From: Streptomyces sp. CB01635
Lineage (GTDB): Bacteria; Actinomycetota; Actinomycetes; Streptomycetales; Streptomycetaceae
Assembly: GCF_002803065.1 (NCBI RefSeq)
Contig: NZ_NNBL01000043.1
Coordinates: 1-55,642, forward strand
DNA: 55,642 bases
Reading direction: 5' to 3'
The notes under the pieces are model-generated. The model was not told the origin of the DNA. It ran no database searches and saw only the letters and a program-made list of their open reading frames with translations. How positions within the stretch are numbered: the first letter of the stretch is position 1; every line of letters begins with the position of its first letter. Shown here piece after piece: positions 30,674 through 38,306 of this stretch. The position numbers were made by a program, and so were the translations under genes.

Positions 30674-31318
30674 ATGAGCATGCTCACTCCCCCCGGCATG
30701 GGCGGCAAGTACCGCATCACGGGAGACAAATACCCGCGTATGCGCCGGAGCCGCGGGCGCAGCAGGATCGTGCTCGCCGTCGTTGCCTCCGTCGTGGCGG
30801 TCGGCCTGATCGGCTGGGGCACTCTGCAGCTGATCGACGTCTTCACCGGCGGCGGTGACAAGGCCTCGGCCGCGGGAGCCACCGGCGACTGCCGGACGAA
30901 GACCTCGGCGTCGCCCTCGGCGAGCCCGAAGATCCTGCCGAAGCCCGGCCAGGTCACGGTCAACGTCCTCAACGCCACGCCCCGCAGCGGCCTCGCCAAG
31001 CAGACGGCGGACGAGCTGAAGAAACGCGGCTTCGCCATCGGCGACGTGGGCAACGCGACGAAGGCGTACGACAAGAAGGTCAAGGGCCCCGGGCTGCTGC
31101 TCGGCGCCAGGGCCGCCACCGACGCGGCGCTGCCGGTCCTCGGCACGCAGCTCGCCGGCGCCGAGCTGAAGACCGACACCCGCGCCAAGCCGGCCGAGGT
31201 CGACCTGATCATCGGCACCGCGTTCAAGCAGCTCACGACGAAGGCGGACGCCGACAAGGCACTGGCCGCGCTGGCCAAGACCTCACCGACGTCCGCCACG
31301 TCGAAGAAGCACTGCTGA
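30674..31318 (+). CDS. LytR C-terminal domain membrane-anchored protein
   Basis: 214 residues. A short cytoplasmic basic tail, one membrane helix (IVLAVVASVVAVGLIGWGTLQLI, about 33-55) and a linker lead to a LytR_C domain (VTVNVLNATPRSGLAKQTADELKKRGFAIGDVGNA, about 95-130, to VDLIIGTAF). It is expected outside the membrane. The LytR_C domain accompanies LCP cell-wall ligases but here stands alone, so a wall-associated accessory role is inferred. Confidence 0.9.
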   Translation: MSMLTPPGMGGKYRITGDKYPRMRRSRGRSRIVLAVVASVVAVGLIGWGTLQLIDVFTGGGDKASAAGATGDCRTKTSASPSASPKILPKPGQVTVNVLNATPRSGLAKQTADELKKRGFAIGDVGNATKAYDKKVKGPGLLLGARAATDAALPVLGTQLAGAELKTDTRAKPAEVDLIIGTAFKQLTTKADADKALAALAKTSPTSATSKKHC

Positions 31319-31353
31319 ACTGAACCGAAGCAACGAGATCCCGTACGGGGTGG

Positions 31354-31989
31354 CTACTCGGCCGCCCCGTACATCCGGTCGCCCGCGTCGCCGAGGCCCG
31401 GGACGATGTACCCGTTCTCGTTGAGCCGCTCGTCGACCGAGGCCGTCACGACCGTCACCGGCGTACCGGCGAGCTCGCGCTCCATGATCTCCACACCCTC
31501 GGGGGCGGCGAGCAGCACCACAGCCGTCACGTCGTCCGCGCCGCGCTTGATCAGCTCCTGGATCGCCGCGACGAGCGTGCCGCCGGTGGCCAGCATCGGG
31601 TCGAGGACGTAGACCTGCCGCCCGGAGAGGTCGTCGGGCATGCGCGTCGCGTACGTGGACGCCTGGAGCGTCTCCTCGTCACGCACCATGCCGAGGAAGC
31701 CCACCTCGGCGGTCGGCAGCAGCCGCACCATGCCGTCGAGCATGCCGAGACCGGCCCGCAGGATCGGCACGACCAGGGGCCGCGGGTAGGAGAGCTTCAC
31801 GCCGGTCGTGCCCGAGACGGGGGTCTCGATGTCGACCAGCTCGGTGCGCACATCCCTGGTGGCCTCGTACGCGAGCAGGGTGACCAGCTCGTCGGCGAGG
31901 CGCCGGAAGGTCGGGGAGTCGGTGCGCTTGTCGCGCAGCGTGGTGAGTTTGTGCGCCACCAGCGGGTGGTCGACGACGTGGATCCGCAT
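31354..31989 (-). CDS. upp: Uracil phosphoribosyltransferase
   Basis: 211 residues, full length. It makes UMP from uracil and PRPP in pyrimidine salvage. Motifs: HPLVAHKLTTLRDKRTDSPTFRRL at the N-terminus, VPILRAGLGMLDGM, the PRPP loop VYVLDPMLATGGTLVAAI (about 127-144), and the uracil-binding end VDERLNENGYIVPGLGDAGDRMYG. Complementary GTACGGGG/CCCCGTAC segments at 31343-31372 overlap the 3' end and may form its terminator. Confidence 0.97.
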   Translation of the reverse strand: MRIHVVDHPLVAHKLTTLRDKRTDSPTFRRLADELVTLLAYEATRDVRTELVDIETPVSGTTGVKLSYPRPLVVPILRAGLGMLDGMVRLLPTAEVGFLGMVRDEETLQASTYATRMPDDLSGRQVYVLDPMLATGGTLVAAIQELIKRGADDVTAVVLLAAPEGVEIMERELAGTPVTVVTASVDERLNENGYIVPGLGDAGDRMYGAAE

Positions 31990-32085
31990 GTCCTCAACAG
32001 TAACCGGGTCCGGGGCGCCCTCGTGCTGGCATCAAACCCGCCATCGGAGGGAAAGTCGGAAGGACCGACCGGGGGTGGTGTGTCT

Positions 32086-32280
32086 ATGCCGGATCAGGGC
32101 CGGCGCGACCGCCGACAGGACCCGGAGCCGGAGGACGCCGAGGACGGGCGCAGACGGCTCCGGGCCCAGTTTCTGCGGGAACTCGCGGAGTCGCGCGAGC
32201 TGCGCGACCGGGTCCGGCCACGCCGTGCCAGGGCGGCACGAATGCGGCAGCAGATGCGCATGCGCACGTTCCGCTGGTGA
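32086..32280 (+). CDS. Small Arg/Glu-rich hypothetical protein
   Basis: 64 residues (MPDQGRRDRRQDPEPEDAEDGRRRLRAQFLRELAESRELRDRV...), highly charged and probably helical, ending MRQQMRMRTFRW. An in-frame GTG at 32080 is an alternative start. It is conserved upstream of the tadA pair in Streptomyces, from memory. Function unknown. Confidence 0.65.
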   Translation: MPDQGRRDRRQDPEPEDAEDGRRRLRAQFLRELAESRELRDRVRPRRARAARMRQQMRMRTFRW

Positions 32281-32433
32281 CGCCGCGCGAACACAGCGGG
32301 CGGAAGACCTCTCCTGAAGCGATGGTTTCTGCCACGATTCCGATTGGGCGGGGCTCGGAACTGCACACCCCGCCTCCCGAGTCCGCCGGGGGGAACCCCA
32401 ACCGGCACACCTGAGACCAGTGGGAGAGTCACG

Positions 32434-32985
32434 GTGTACTTCGCCGCACTGCTCGCGCGCACCGAAGACGGGTGGGAAGCGAGCGATACAGAGCTCGACG
32501 ACGTGGAGGCCCTGTCGGATCTGACCGACCTGGCCCGTGAAGCCTCGGCCGGTGCCGAGGACGACACAGTGCTCGTCTTCATCGAACAGGAGGACGCCTG
32601 GTTCGGCGTCGTCCGTGTGGACGGCGAGGAGGACCCTCGCATCTACGTCTCCGACGCGGCCGCGGCCGCCCGGAGTTCGTACGGCGAGATCCTGCTCACC
32701 GACGAACTGCTCGGAAAGGATCCCGACCAGGACGAGCTGGACGCCCTGGATCTCGACGGGACCGAGGACGGCGAGCCCGACCCGGCCGACGAGGACGAGG
32801 CCGGGGACGACGACGCGGCGGATCCCGCCGCCGAGGCCGTGCCCCCGGGCCCGATCGGGGACCGGCTGATCCTCGCCGACCTCGGAGTCTCCGAGAAGGA
32901 GCTCCTCGCCCTCGACACCAACGACGCCCTCAGCGAGATCGCCGAGGTCCTGGGAGCGGCGGAGGTCCTCGAAACGGTCCGATAG
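32434..32985 (+). CDS. tRNA adenosine deaminase-associated protein
   Basis: 183 residues, GTG 32434. The N-terminal half (VYFAALLARTEDGWEASDTELDDVEALSDLTDLARE; DDTVLVFIEQEDAWFGVVRVDG) and the C-terminal LILADLGVSEKELLALDTNDALSEIAEVLGAAEVLE match the actinobacterial family always found before tadA. They are joined by an acidic linker (DEDEAGDDDAAD). Its exact role is unknown; association with TadA is inferred from conserved linkage. Confidence 0.92.
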   Translation: MYFAALLARTEDGWEASDTELDDVEALSDLTDLAREASAGAEDDTVLVFIEQEDAWFGVVRVDGEEDPRIYVSDAAAAARSSYGEILLTDELLGKDPDQDELDALDLDGTEDGEPDPADEDEAGDDDAADPAAEAVPPGPIGDRLILADLGVSEKELLALDTNDALSEIAEVLGAAEVLETVR

Positions 32986-33059
32986 GTCCCACCCGTCCAC
33001 CATTTGTCCATTTCTCCACGACGATGCCGGTGCCGGCCGCGGTCGGCTACATTCCGCCC

Positions 33060-33545
33060 GTGAGCACCGCAGACCAGGCACCGGACCCCGTACGCGATCC
33101 CTGGCGGCAGGCCATGCGCCTCGCCGTCCGGGAGGCGCGGCTCGCCGCCGAGGGCGGTGACGTGCCCGTCGGGGCCGTCGTGCTCGCCCCGGACGGCACG
33201 ACCGTGCTCGCCTCGGGGCACAACGAGCGCGAGGCGACCGGCGACCCGACCGCGCACGCGGAGGTGCTCGCGATCCGGCGGGCGGCCGCGGCGCTCGGGG
33301 AGTGGCGGCTCACGGGGTGCACGCTCGTCGTGACCCTGGAGCCGTGCACGATGTGCGCGGGCGCCCTCGTGCAGTCCCGGGTCGACCGGGTCGTCTACGG
33401 GGCGCGCGACGAGAAGGCCGGGGCGGCCGGGTCCCTGTGGGACGTCGTCCGCGACCGGCGCCTCAACCACCGCCCCGAAGTGATCGAGGGCGTGCTCGCC
33501 GACGAGTGCGCGCAGCAGCTCACCTCCTTCTTCCGGGACCGCTAG
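33060..33545 (+). CDS. tadA: tRNA-specific adenosine-34 deaminase
   Basis: 161 residues. It converts A34 to inosine in tRNA-Arg(ACG). Zinc and catalytic motifs: HAEVLAI (HAE, about 74) and LEPCTMCAGALVQSRVDRVVYGARDEKAGA (PCxxC). VPVGAVVL...GHNEREATGDPTAH is typical. GTG 33060 gives the usual length; an in-frame ATG at 33024 is possible. The tRNA-Arg(ACG) substrate family also appears as the broken remnant at the right edge. Confidence 0.95.
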   Translation: MSTADQAPDPVRDPWRQAMRLAVREARLAAEGGDVPVGAVVLAPDGTTVLASGHNEREATGDPTAHAEVLAIRRAAAALGEWRLTGCTLVVTLEPCTMCAGALVQSRVDRVVYGARDEKAGAAGSLWDVVRDRRLNHRPEVIEGVLADECAQQLTSFFRDR

Positions 33546-33627
33546 CCGGAGCCTCCGGAAAACGCTCCGGACGGGCTCCCGGATACGGATTTCAGACCAC
33601 GGCCCAACTTGGGCTAGGATCTCTCTC

Positions 33628-33712
33628 GGTAGCGTGTCCGAGCGGCCGAAGGAGCTCGCCTCGAAAGCGAGTGTGGCGCAAGTCACCGTGGGTTCAAATC
33701 CCACCGCTACCG
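33628..33712 (+). tRNA. tRNA-Ser (CGA)
   Basis: Acceptor stem GGTAGCG (33628-33634) pairs with CGCTACC (33705-33711), discriminator G33712. The anticodon stem GCTCGCC-TCGA-AAGCGAG gives anticodon CGA. There is a long class II variable arm and a T-arm GGGTTCAAATCCC. CCA is not encoded. Confidence 0.96.
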
Positions 33713-33717
33713 CTGAC

Positions 33718-33757
33718 AACGCCCCTCTTTCCCGGGTCACCGGAGAAGAGGGGCGTT
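33718..33757 (+). terminator. Terminator of tRNA-Ser(CGA)
   Basis: AACGCCCCTCTT (33718-33729) pairs with AAGAGGGGCGTT (33746-33757), five bases after the tRNA. The 166 bp from here to the next gene holds no other gene. Confidence 0.85.
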
Positions 33758-33923
33758 CTGCATGTCCCGCCATGTCCAGCCGCACGCAGACCGATCGGGC
33801 AAAACGCCCCGCCCACCGGGCCGTTGGCGTCGAAAACCGGATAACCGGTTGAACAGACGTCCGGGATACACTCACGCCCGGCACAGGGGCCACACGGGAT
33901 GCGGGCAATGGGGAGGCCAGAGC

Positions 33924-34100
33924 GTGGTGCAGACGAAAAAGATAGGTCTCTTCGTCGTCGTCGTGTTCGTCCTCTACGTGATCATCACCGACCCGGCCAA
34001 GGCCGCGGACTACGTCCAGATAGGCTTCGAGGGCGTCTCGTCCGCTGCTCAGAGCATCGGCGACTTCATGACCTGGGTCGTCAACGGCGGCGGGAACTGA
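33924..34100 (+). CDS. Small single-pass membrane protein
   Basis: 58 residues with a hydrophobic helix (IGLFVVVVFVLYVIIT) and a hydrophilic end (YVQIGFEGVSSAAQSIGDFMTWVVNGG). GGGGAGG lies 7 bases before GTG 33924; an adjacent GTG at 33927 is equally possible. It is 31 bp upstream of the Dabb gene and probably cotranscribed. Unknown function. Confidence 0.72.
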   Translation: MVQTKKIGLFVVVVFVLYVIITDPAKAADYVQIGFEGVSSAAQSIGDFMTWVVNGGGN

Positions 34101-34131
34101 GCGACCTCGTCAGCGTCTGCAAGGAGTGCCC

Positions 34132-34425
34132 GTGATCCGCCATCTGGTCCTCTTCAAGCTCAATGAGGGCGTCCAGCGCGACGAGCCTCGCGTCGTCGAG
34201 GGCGTCAAGGCCTTCCGCGCACTCGGTGAGCAGATCCCGGAGCTGACGTTCTGGGAGTGCGACTGGAACATCACCGACCGCCCCATCGCCTACGACTTCG
34301 CCATCAACTCGGCGGTCGAGGACACCGATGCGCTCAAGCGGTACATCGAGCACCCGGCCCACCAGGCGGGTGTCGCGCAGTGGCGCGAGTTCGCCACGTG
34401 GGTGATCGCGGACTACGAGTTCTGA
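34132..34425 (+). CDS. Dabb (stress-responsive A/B barrel) family protein
   Basis: 97 residues, a dimeric ferredoxin-like barrel: IRHLVLFKLNEGV at the start, IPELTFWECDWNITDRPIAYDFAINSAVEDTDALKRYIEHPAHQ and a final WREFATWVIADYEF. AAGGAG precedes GTG 34132. The catalytic role is not known for most members. Confidence 0.92.
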   Translation: MIRHLVLFKLNEGVQRDEPRVVEGVKAFRALGEQIPELTFWECDWNITDRPIAYDFAINSAVEDTDALKRYIEHPAHQAGVAQWREFATWVIADYEF

Positions 34426-34444
34426 GCGAATCGCACGACGAAGC

Positions 34445-34471
34445 GGCCCTTCACCGGAACGGTGAAGGGCC
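34445..34471 (+). terminator. Terminator after the Dabb gene
   Basis: GGCCCTTCACC and complement around GGAAC, followed by TTTCTGTG: an intrinsic-type terminator. Confidence 0.9.
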
Positions 34472-34578
34472 TTTCTGTGCCTCTATGCCCCAACTTGCCC
34501 TTCAACACGTAGTTATGCGGTGCTTGCACACAGTGCACCTGTCTTGTGATGCTATGACCGCTTTTGACGGATGAGTTG

Positions 34579-35418
34579 ATGGACGAGCTGACGGAGACAG
34601 AGGTGACGTTGACCGTGCCGGCCAGTACAGCGCCTCAAGCACCGCCCGCGAAGAGTCGGGGCGCCGACACCCGTGCGCTGACCCAGGTCCTCTTCGCCCA
34701 GCTCAAGGACCTGCTGCCGGGGACTCCCGAGCACACCAGGGTGCGCGCCGCCCTCATCGAGGCCAACATCCCGCTCGTGCGGTACGCGGCGGCCCGCTTC
34801 CGCAGCCGCAACGAGCCGATGGAGGACGTCGTCCAGGTCGGCACGATCGGGCTCATCAACGCGATCGACCGCTTCGACCCCGAGCGCGGCGTGCAGTTCC
34901 CGACGTTCGCGATGCCGACCGTCGTCGGCGAGATCAAGCGCTACTTCCGCGACAACGTCCGCACGGTCCACGTGCCGCGCCGGCTCCACGAGTTGTGGGT
35001 GCAGGTGACCGGCGCGACCGAGGACCTCACCACGGCGTTCGGGCGCACCCCCACCACCGCCGAGATCGCCGAGCGCCTGCGCATCGGCGAGGACGAGGTG
35101 CTCGCCTGCATCGAGGCGGGGCGCTCGTACCACGCGACCTCGCTGGAGGCGGCCCAGGAGGGCGACGGGATGCCCGGCCTGCTCGACCGGCTCGGCTACG
35201 AGGACCCGGAGCTCGACGGCGTCGAACACCGCGACCTCGTACGGCATCTGCTCGTTCAGCTGCCCGAGCGTGAGCAGCGGATCCTGCTGCTGCGCTATTA
35301 CAGCAATCTGACGCAGTCCCAGATCAGCGCGGAATTGGGCGTTTCCCAGATGCATGTGTCAAGACTGCTGGCCAGAAGCTTCGCACGGCTCCGATCCGCA
35401 AACAGGATCGAGGCGTAA
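34579..35418 (+). CDS. sigF: RNA polymerase sigma factor, SigF type
   Basis: 279-residue SigB/SigF/SigG-group sigma factor: region 2 (IEANIPLVRYAAARFRSRNEPMEDVVQVGTIGLINAIDRFDPERGVQFPTFAMPTVVGEIKRYFRD), region 3 (TVHVPRRLHELWVQV...), and region 4 HTH (LPEREQRILLLRYYSNLTQSQISAELGVSQMHVSRLLARSFARLR). The S. coelicolor SigF acts in spore maturation, and the position beside a sigN-like gene and tadA supports the name. I chose ATG 34579 over TTG 34564. No anti-sigma gene is adjacent. Confidence 0.9.
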   Translation: MDELTETEVTLTVPASTAPQAPPAKSRGADTRALTQVLFAQLKDLLPGTPEHTRVRAALIEANIPLVRYAAARFRSRNEPMEDVVQVGTIGLINAIDRFDPERGVQFPTFAMPTVVGEIKRYFRDNVRTVHVPRRLHELWVQVTGATEDLTTAFGRTPTTAEIAERLRIGEDEVLACIEAGRSYHATSLEAAQEGDGMPGLLDRLGYEDPELDGVEHRDLVRHLLVQLPEREQRILLLRYYSNLTQSQISAELGVSQMHVSRLLARSFARLRSANRIEA

Positions 35419-35517
35419 CCGGAACGAGTGGAGTGCCTTTCTCGGCACTTCCCCGCCGAAATACGTCAGTTCCCCGCCACACCCCCCTTTTCCTGCACCG
35501 ATTCACCCCATCCATGT

Positions 35518-35552
35518 CGACATGTCACTACAGCGTGTTGCCGACATGTGAC
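35518..35552. promoter_or_regulatory. Repeated ACATGT motif in the sigF-sigN gap
   Basis: CGACATGTCAC (35518-35528) and CGACATGTGAC (35542-35552) are direct repeats 24 bp apart, each with a palindromic GACATGTC-like core. They lie about 115 bp before sigN in its leader region. They could be a regulator-binding site, but nothing identifies the protein. Confidence 0.4.
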
Positions 35553-35664
35553 ATTCTGCGGGAACCGCGTTTGCCGCAGCCCCGCCTCCGGTATTCAGGT
35601 GGAGGCTGCGTTCCTTCCAGACGGGAGCGCCCGCCGCGACCGTCCGCGACCTCAAGGGGGTGGC

Positions 35665-36525
35665 ATGTCCGCAGTCCAGGGCAGCTCGAAGGTGCTCACG
35701 CTCAGCAAGAGCGCGTCAGCGCCCGACGTGCTTCACAGCCCGCCTGTATCCGGGGCTTCCGAAGCCATCGACACCCGCACCCTGTCCCGCTCCCTCTTCC
35801 TGCGGCTCGCCGCACTCGACGAGAACAGCCCCGAGCGTGGCTACGTACGGGACACCCTCATCGAGCTGAACCTCCCACTGGTCCGGTACGCCGCGGCCCG
35901 CTTCCGCAGCCGGAACGAACCGATGGAGGACATCGTCCAGGTCGGCACGATCGGCCTGATCAAGGCGATCGACCGCTTCGACTGCGAACGCGGCGTGGAG
36001 TTCCCGACGTTCGCGATGCCGACCGTCGTCGGCGAGATCAAGCGCTTCTTCCGTGACACGTCCTGGTCGGTGCGCGTGCCGCGCCGGCTCCAGGAGCTGC
36101 GGCTCGCGCTGACCAAGGCGAGCGACGAGCTGGCCCAGAAGCTGGACCGCTCGCCGACCGTGCCCGAGCTGGCCGCGGTGCTCGGCGTCTCCGAGGACGA
36201 CGTGGTCGACGGGCTCGCGGTGGGCAACGCCTACACCGCCTCCTCCCTCGACTCCCCGGCGCCCGAGGACGACGGCGGCGAGGGCTCGCTCGCGGACCGC
36301 CTCGGCTACGAGGACACGGCCCTGGAGGGCGTGGAGTACCGCGAGTCGCTCAAGCCGCTGCTCGCCAAGCTCCAGCCGCGCGAGCGCCGCATCATCATGC
36401 TGCGCTTCTTCGCGAACATGACGCAGTCACAGATCGGCGAGGAGGTCGGCATCTCGCAGATGCACGTGTCGCGCCTGCTCACGCGGACGCTGTCGCAGCT
36501 CAGGGAAGGCCTGATCGCCGACTGA
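35665..36525 (+). CDS. sigN: RNA polymerase sigma factor, SigN (SigF-type paralogue)
   Basis: 286 residues with the same domain layout as the preceding gene: IELNLPLVRYAAARFRSRNEPMEDIVQVGTIGLIKAIDRFDCERGVEFPTFAMPTVVGEIKRFFRD, then RRLQELRLALTKASDELAQKL, and region 4 LQPRERRIIMLRFFANMTQSQIGEEVGISQMHVSRLLTRTL. Near-identical region 2 segments suggest overlapping promoter recognition and a tandem duplication origin. It starts at ATG 35665 with AGGGGGT upstream. In S. coelicolor the gene next to sigF is sigN, a developmental sigma factor; the assignment rests on that order. Confidence 0.85.
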   Translation: MSAVQGSSKVLTLSKSASAPDVLHSPPVSGASEAIDTRTLSRSLFLRLAALDENSPERGYVRDTLIELNLPLVRYAAARFRSRNEPMEDIVQVGTIGLIKAIDRFDCERGVEFPTFAMPTVVGEIKRFFRDTSWSVRVPRRLQELRLALTKASDELAQKLDRSPTVPELAAVLGVSEDDVVDGLAVGNAYTASSLDSPAPEDDGGEGSLADRLGYEDTALEGVEYRESLKPLLAKLQPRERRIIMLRFFANMTQSQIGEEVGISQMHVSRLLTRTLSQLREGLIAD

Positions 36526-36594
36526 CGCGCCGTGCGCGCCGCCGGTGCCGTTGACGGGGTTCCGAATTGACGGACCGTCAGACACACTGACGCG

Positions 36595-37386
36595 ATGCGA
36601 CGAGCATCGATACGCGGCCGCCGAGGCGCCCTGACGGGTGCGACGGCGGCCGTGGTCTGCCTGGGCGGTCTCCTTGCGGCGTGCGGGAGTTCCGGCGGCG
36701 GTGACGGTTATGTGGCGGTCGGCGCGGCCGGTGCCACGCCCGAGCGGACGCCGGGGCGCACGGTGGCGCCGACCGGTGATGTGGAGCTGGTGCCGCTGGA
36801 CGGGGCCGACCCGGATCCGCCGGTTCCGTCGGAGGGCGGGACGGGCGGCGCCGAAGGCGGCGGCGGCAAGTCCCCCGGTGGCGACGGCAGTTCAGGAGAC
36901 ACGGGCGCCGGAGCCGAAGCACGTACCGACGGTGGCTCCGGGGCGTCCGAGGCGCCGGGGCCCGACGGGTCCGGGTCGCCGTCCACCGGCGGCTCCGGCG
37001 CGGGCGGCTCCGCCGGCGGCAGTCCCGGCGGCGGGTCGACGACCACGCCGTCCGCCCCGGACACCGGGACCCCGAGCGGGCCCGCCGCCCTGAAGGTCGG
37101 GGACCCGGAGCGCGAGGCCGCGGACAAGCGGTGGTGCGAGGACGTCACCCTGGACATGGTCAACACCGGTGGTACCGCGGTGCGTTCGGGCACGGTGACG
37201 TTCGGGACGCACATCATCGGCGCCCTCGGCATCGACTGGGCCACCGTCGAGTCCACCCAGGACCTCCCCGTGCCGATCGACGCGGGGAAGCGGAAGAAGA
37301 AGACCTGGACGGTGTGTGTCGACGCCTGGCGGGTGCCGCTCGGCATGCACGTGGAGACGCGGGACGTCTCCGTCAAATGGAAGTGA
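36595..37386 (+). CDS. Secreted lipoprotein with Gly/Ser/Pro-rich linker
   Basis: 263 residues. The signal peptide ends in a lipobox LLAACGSSGG (Cys near 30). A low-complexity Gly/Ser/Pro stretch (about 75-165) probably spans the wall. The C-terminal globular part has KRWCEDVTLDMVNTGGTAVRSGTVTFGTHIIGALGIDWATVESTQ and TWTVCVDAWRVPLGMHVETRDVSVKW, with two cysteines that could pair. It looks beta-rich, like a transglutaminase-neighbour or Ig-type domain. Function unknown. Confidence 0.82.
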   Translation: MRRASIRGRRGALTGATAAVVCLGGLLAACGSSGGGDGYVAVGAAGATPERTPGRTVAPTGDVELVPLDGADPDPPVPSEGGTGGAEGGGGKSPGGDGSSGDTGAGAEARTDGGSGASEAPGPDGSGSPSTGGSGAGGSAGGSPGGGSTTTPSAPDTGTPSGPAALKVGDPEREAADKRWCEDVTLDMVNTGGTAVRSGTVTFGTHIIGALGIDWATVESTQDLPVPIDAGKRKKKTWTVCVDAWRVPLGMHVETRDVSVKWK

Positions 37387-37414
37387 ACGGCTCTCGCGCG
37401 AGAGCCGCGATGAC

Positions 37415-37624
37415 CTACTTGAGGGCCAGCCAGGCCACGCCGGCCACGATGACGACGGCGAGCACGATGCCGAGAATCAGACCGGCGCCGGGTCCCGACT
37501 TCGCCGGGGCGGCCTGCTGGCGCGACGGCGAGGCAGGTTCGTCGACGAAGGCGCGGAACATCTGGGTGCTCCCCGCGGGGTCGTAGTTGCCTTCGGGGGC
37601 CGGGCCCTGGGGGTTGTGTGCCAT
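37415..37624 (-). CDS. Small C-terminally anchored membrane protein
   Basis: 69 residues with a hydrophilic N-terminal 45 and one C-terminal helix (GAGLILGIVLAVVIVAGVAWLAL). Start ATG 37624. Convergent with the lipoprotein gene. Unknown function. Confidence 0.72.
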   Translation of the reverse strand: MAHNPQGPAPEGNYDPAGSTQMFRAFVDEPASPSRQQAAPAKSGPGAGLILGIVLAVVIVAGVAWLALK

Positions 37625-37747
37625 GGGGAAGGACCCTAGCGAATACGTGCGGGCGACGCCACACCCACGCTGAGCTGCGGCTTTACATGTGCAACCCCTC
37701 CCCTTTACCGGGTTTTTAGGCTCGTACACCCCTTTTCGTTTGCCTGC

Positions 37748-37782
37748 GGCAACCAACTGTCTCTATGGTTGCCCTAAGCAAC
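37748..37782. promoter_or_regulatory. Overlapping palindromes, candidate MarR operator
   Basis: GGCAACCA (37748-37755) and TGGTTGCC (37766-37773) form a perfect 8-bp inverted repeat. It overlaps a second palindrome GTTGC-CCTAA-GCAAC (37768-37782). Together they sit 17-51 bp before the MarR start, the classic place for autorepression. Confidence 0.65.
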
Positions 37783-37798
37783 GAACGTAGGAGGTGCC

Positions 37799-38293
37799 GT
37801 GGCCGAGCAGAGTCAGTACGAACAGCTCGCCCGACAGTTCAGTGCCTTCGGTGCCGTCAAACGAGACCTCGCGCGGTCCCTGCCGCACGACTGTCCGGCC
37901 GGTTCGGCCGCGGTCCTCATGCTTCTCGGCCAGTACGGCGAGATGCGGATGAGCCGCCTGGCGGAACTGCTCGCCGTAGACATGTCCGTGACCAGCCGCC
38001 ACGTGGCGCACGTCGCCGAACGCGGCTGGATCGACCGGTCGCCCGACCCCGCCGACAAGCGCTCCCGCATCCTCAGCCTCACCGACCAGGGCGCGAAGCA
38101 GATCGAGCTGCTCTCCGAGCGTTCGACCGAACTGCTCGCCTACCGGTTGAGCGACTGGTCCGACGACGAGGTCGGGCAGCTGATCGCGATGATGAGCCGG
38201 CTCCGCGACAGCTTCGGCGACTGCCGATACACGCCGCGACTCGCGCAGGCACTTCCGGATGCCACCGAAGAGACCACCCGTACACCCGCGTAA
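37799..38293 (+). CDS. MarR-family transcriptional regulator
   Basis: 164 residues. The winged helix is GEMRMSRLAELLAVDMSVTSRHVAHVAERGWIDRSPDPADKRSRILSLTDQGAKQ (about 57-110), flanked by dimerisation helices. GTG 37799 has AGGAGGT upstream. It is 13 bp from the MFS gene and presumably represses the marR-MFS operon through the palindromes upstream, releasing on ligand binding. Confidence 0.93.
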   Translation: MAEQSQYEQLARQFSAFGAVKRDLARSLPHDCPAGSAAVLMLLGQYGEMRMSRLAELLAVDMSVTSRHVAHVAERGWIDRSPDPADKRSRILSLTDQGAKQIELLSERSTELLAYRLSDWSDDEVGQLIAMMSRLRDSFGDCRYTPRLAQALPDATEETTRTPA

Positions 38294-38306
38294 GTAAAGG
38301 AACCCC

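Noticed and set aside
32347..32374. GGCGGGG/CCCCGCC hairpin before the tadA-associated gene
   Set aside because: A 7-bp stem with a 14-nt loop in GC-rich DNA is weak. It is not distinguishable from chance.
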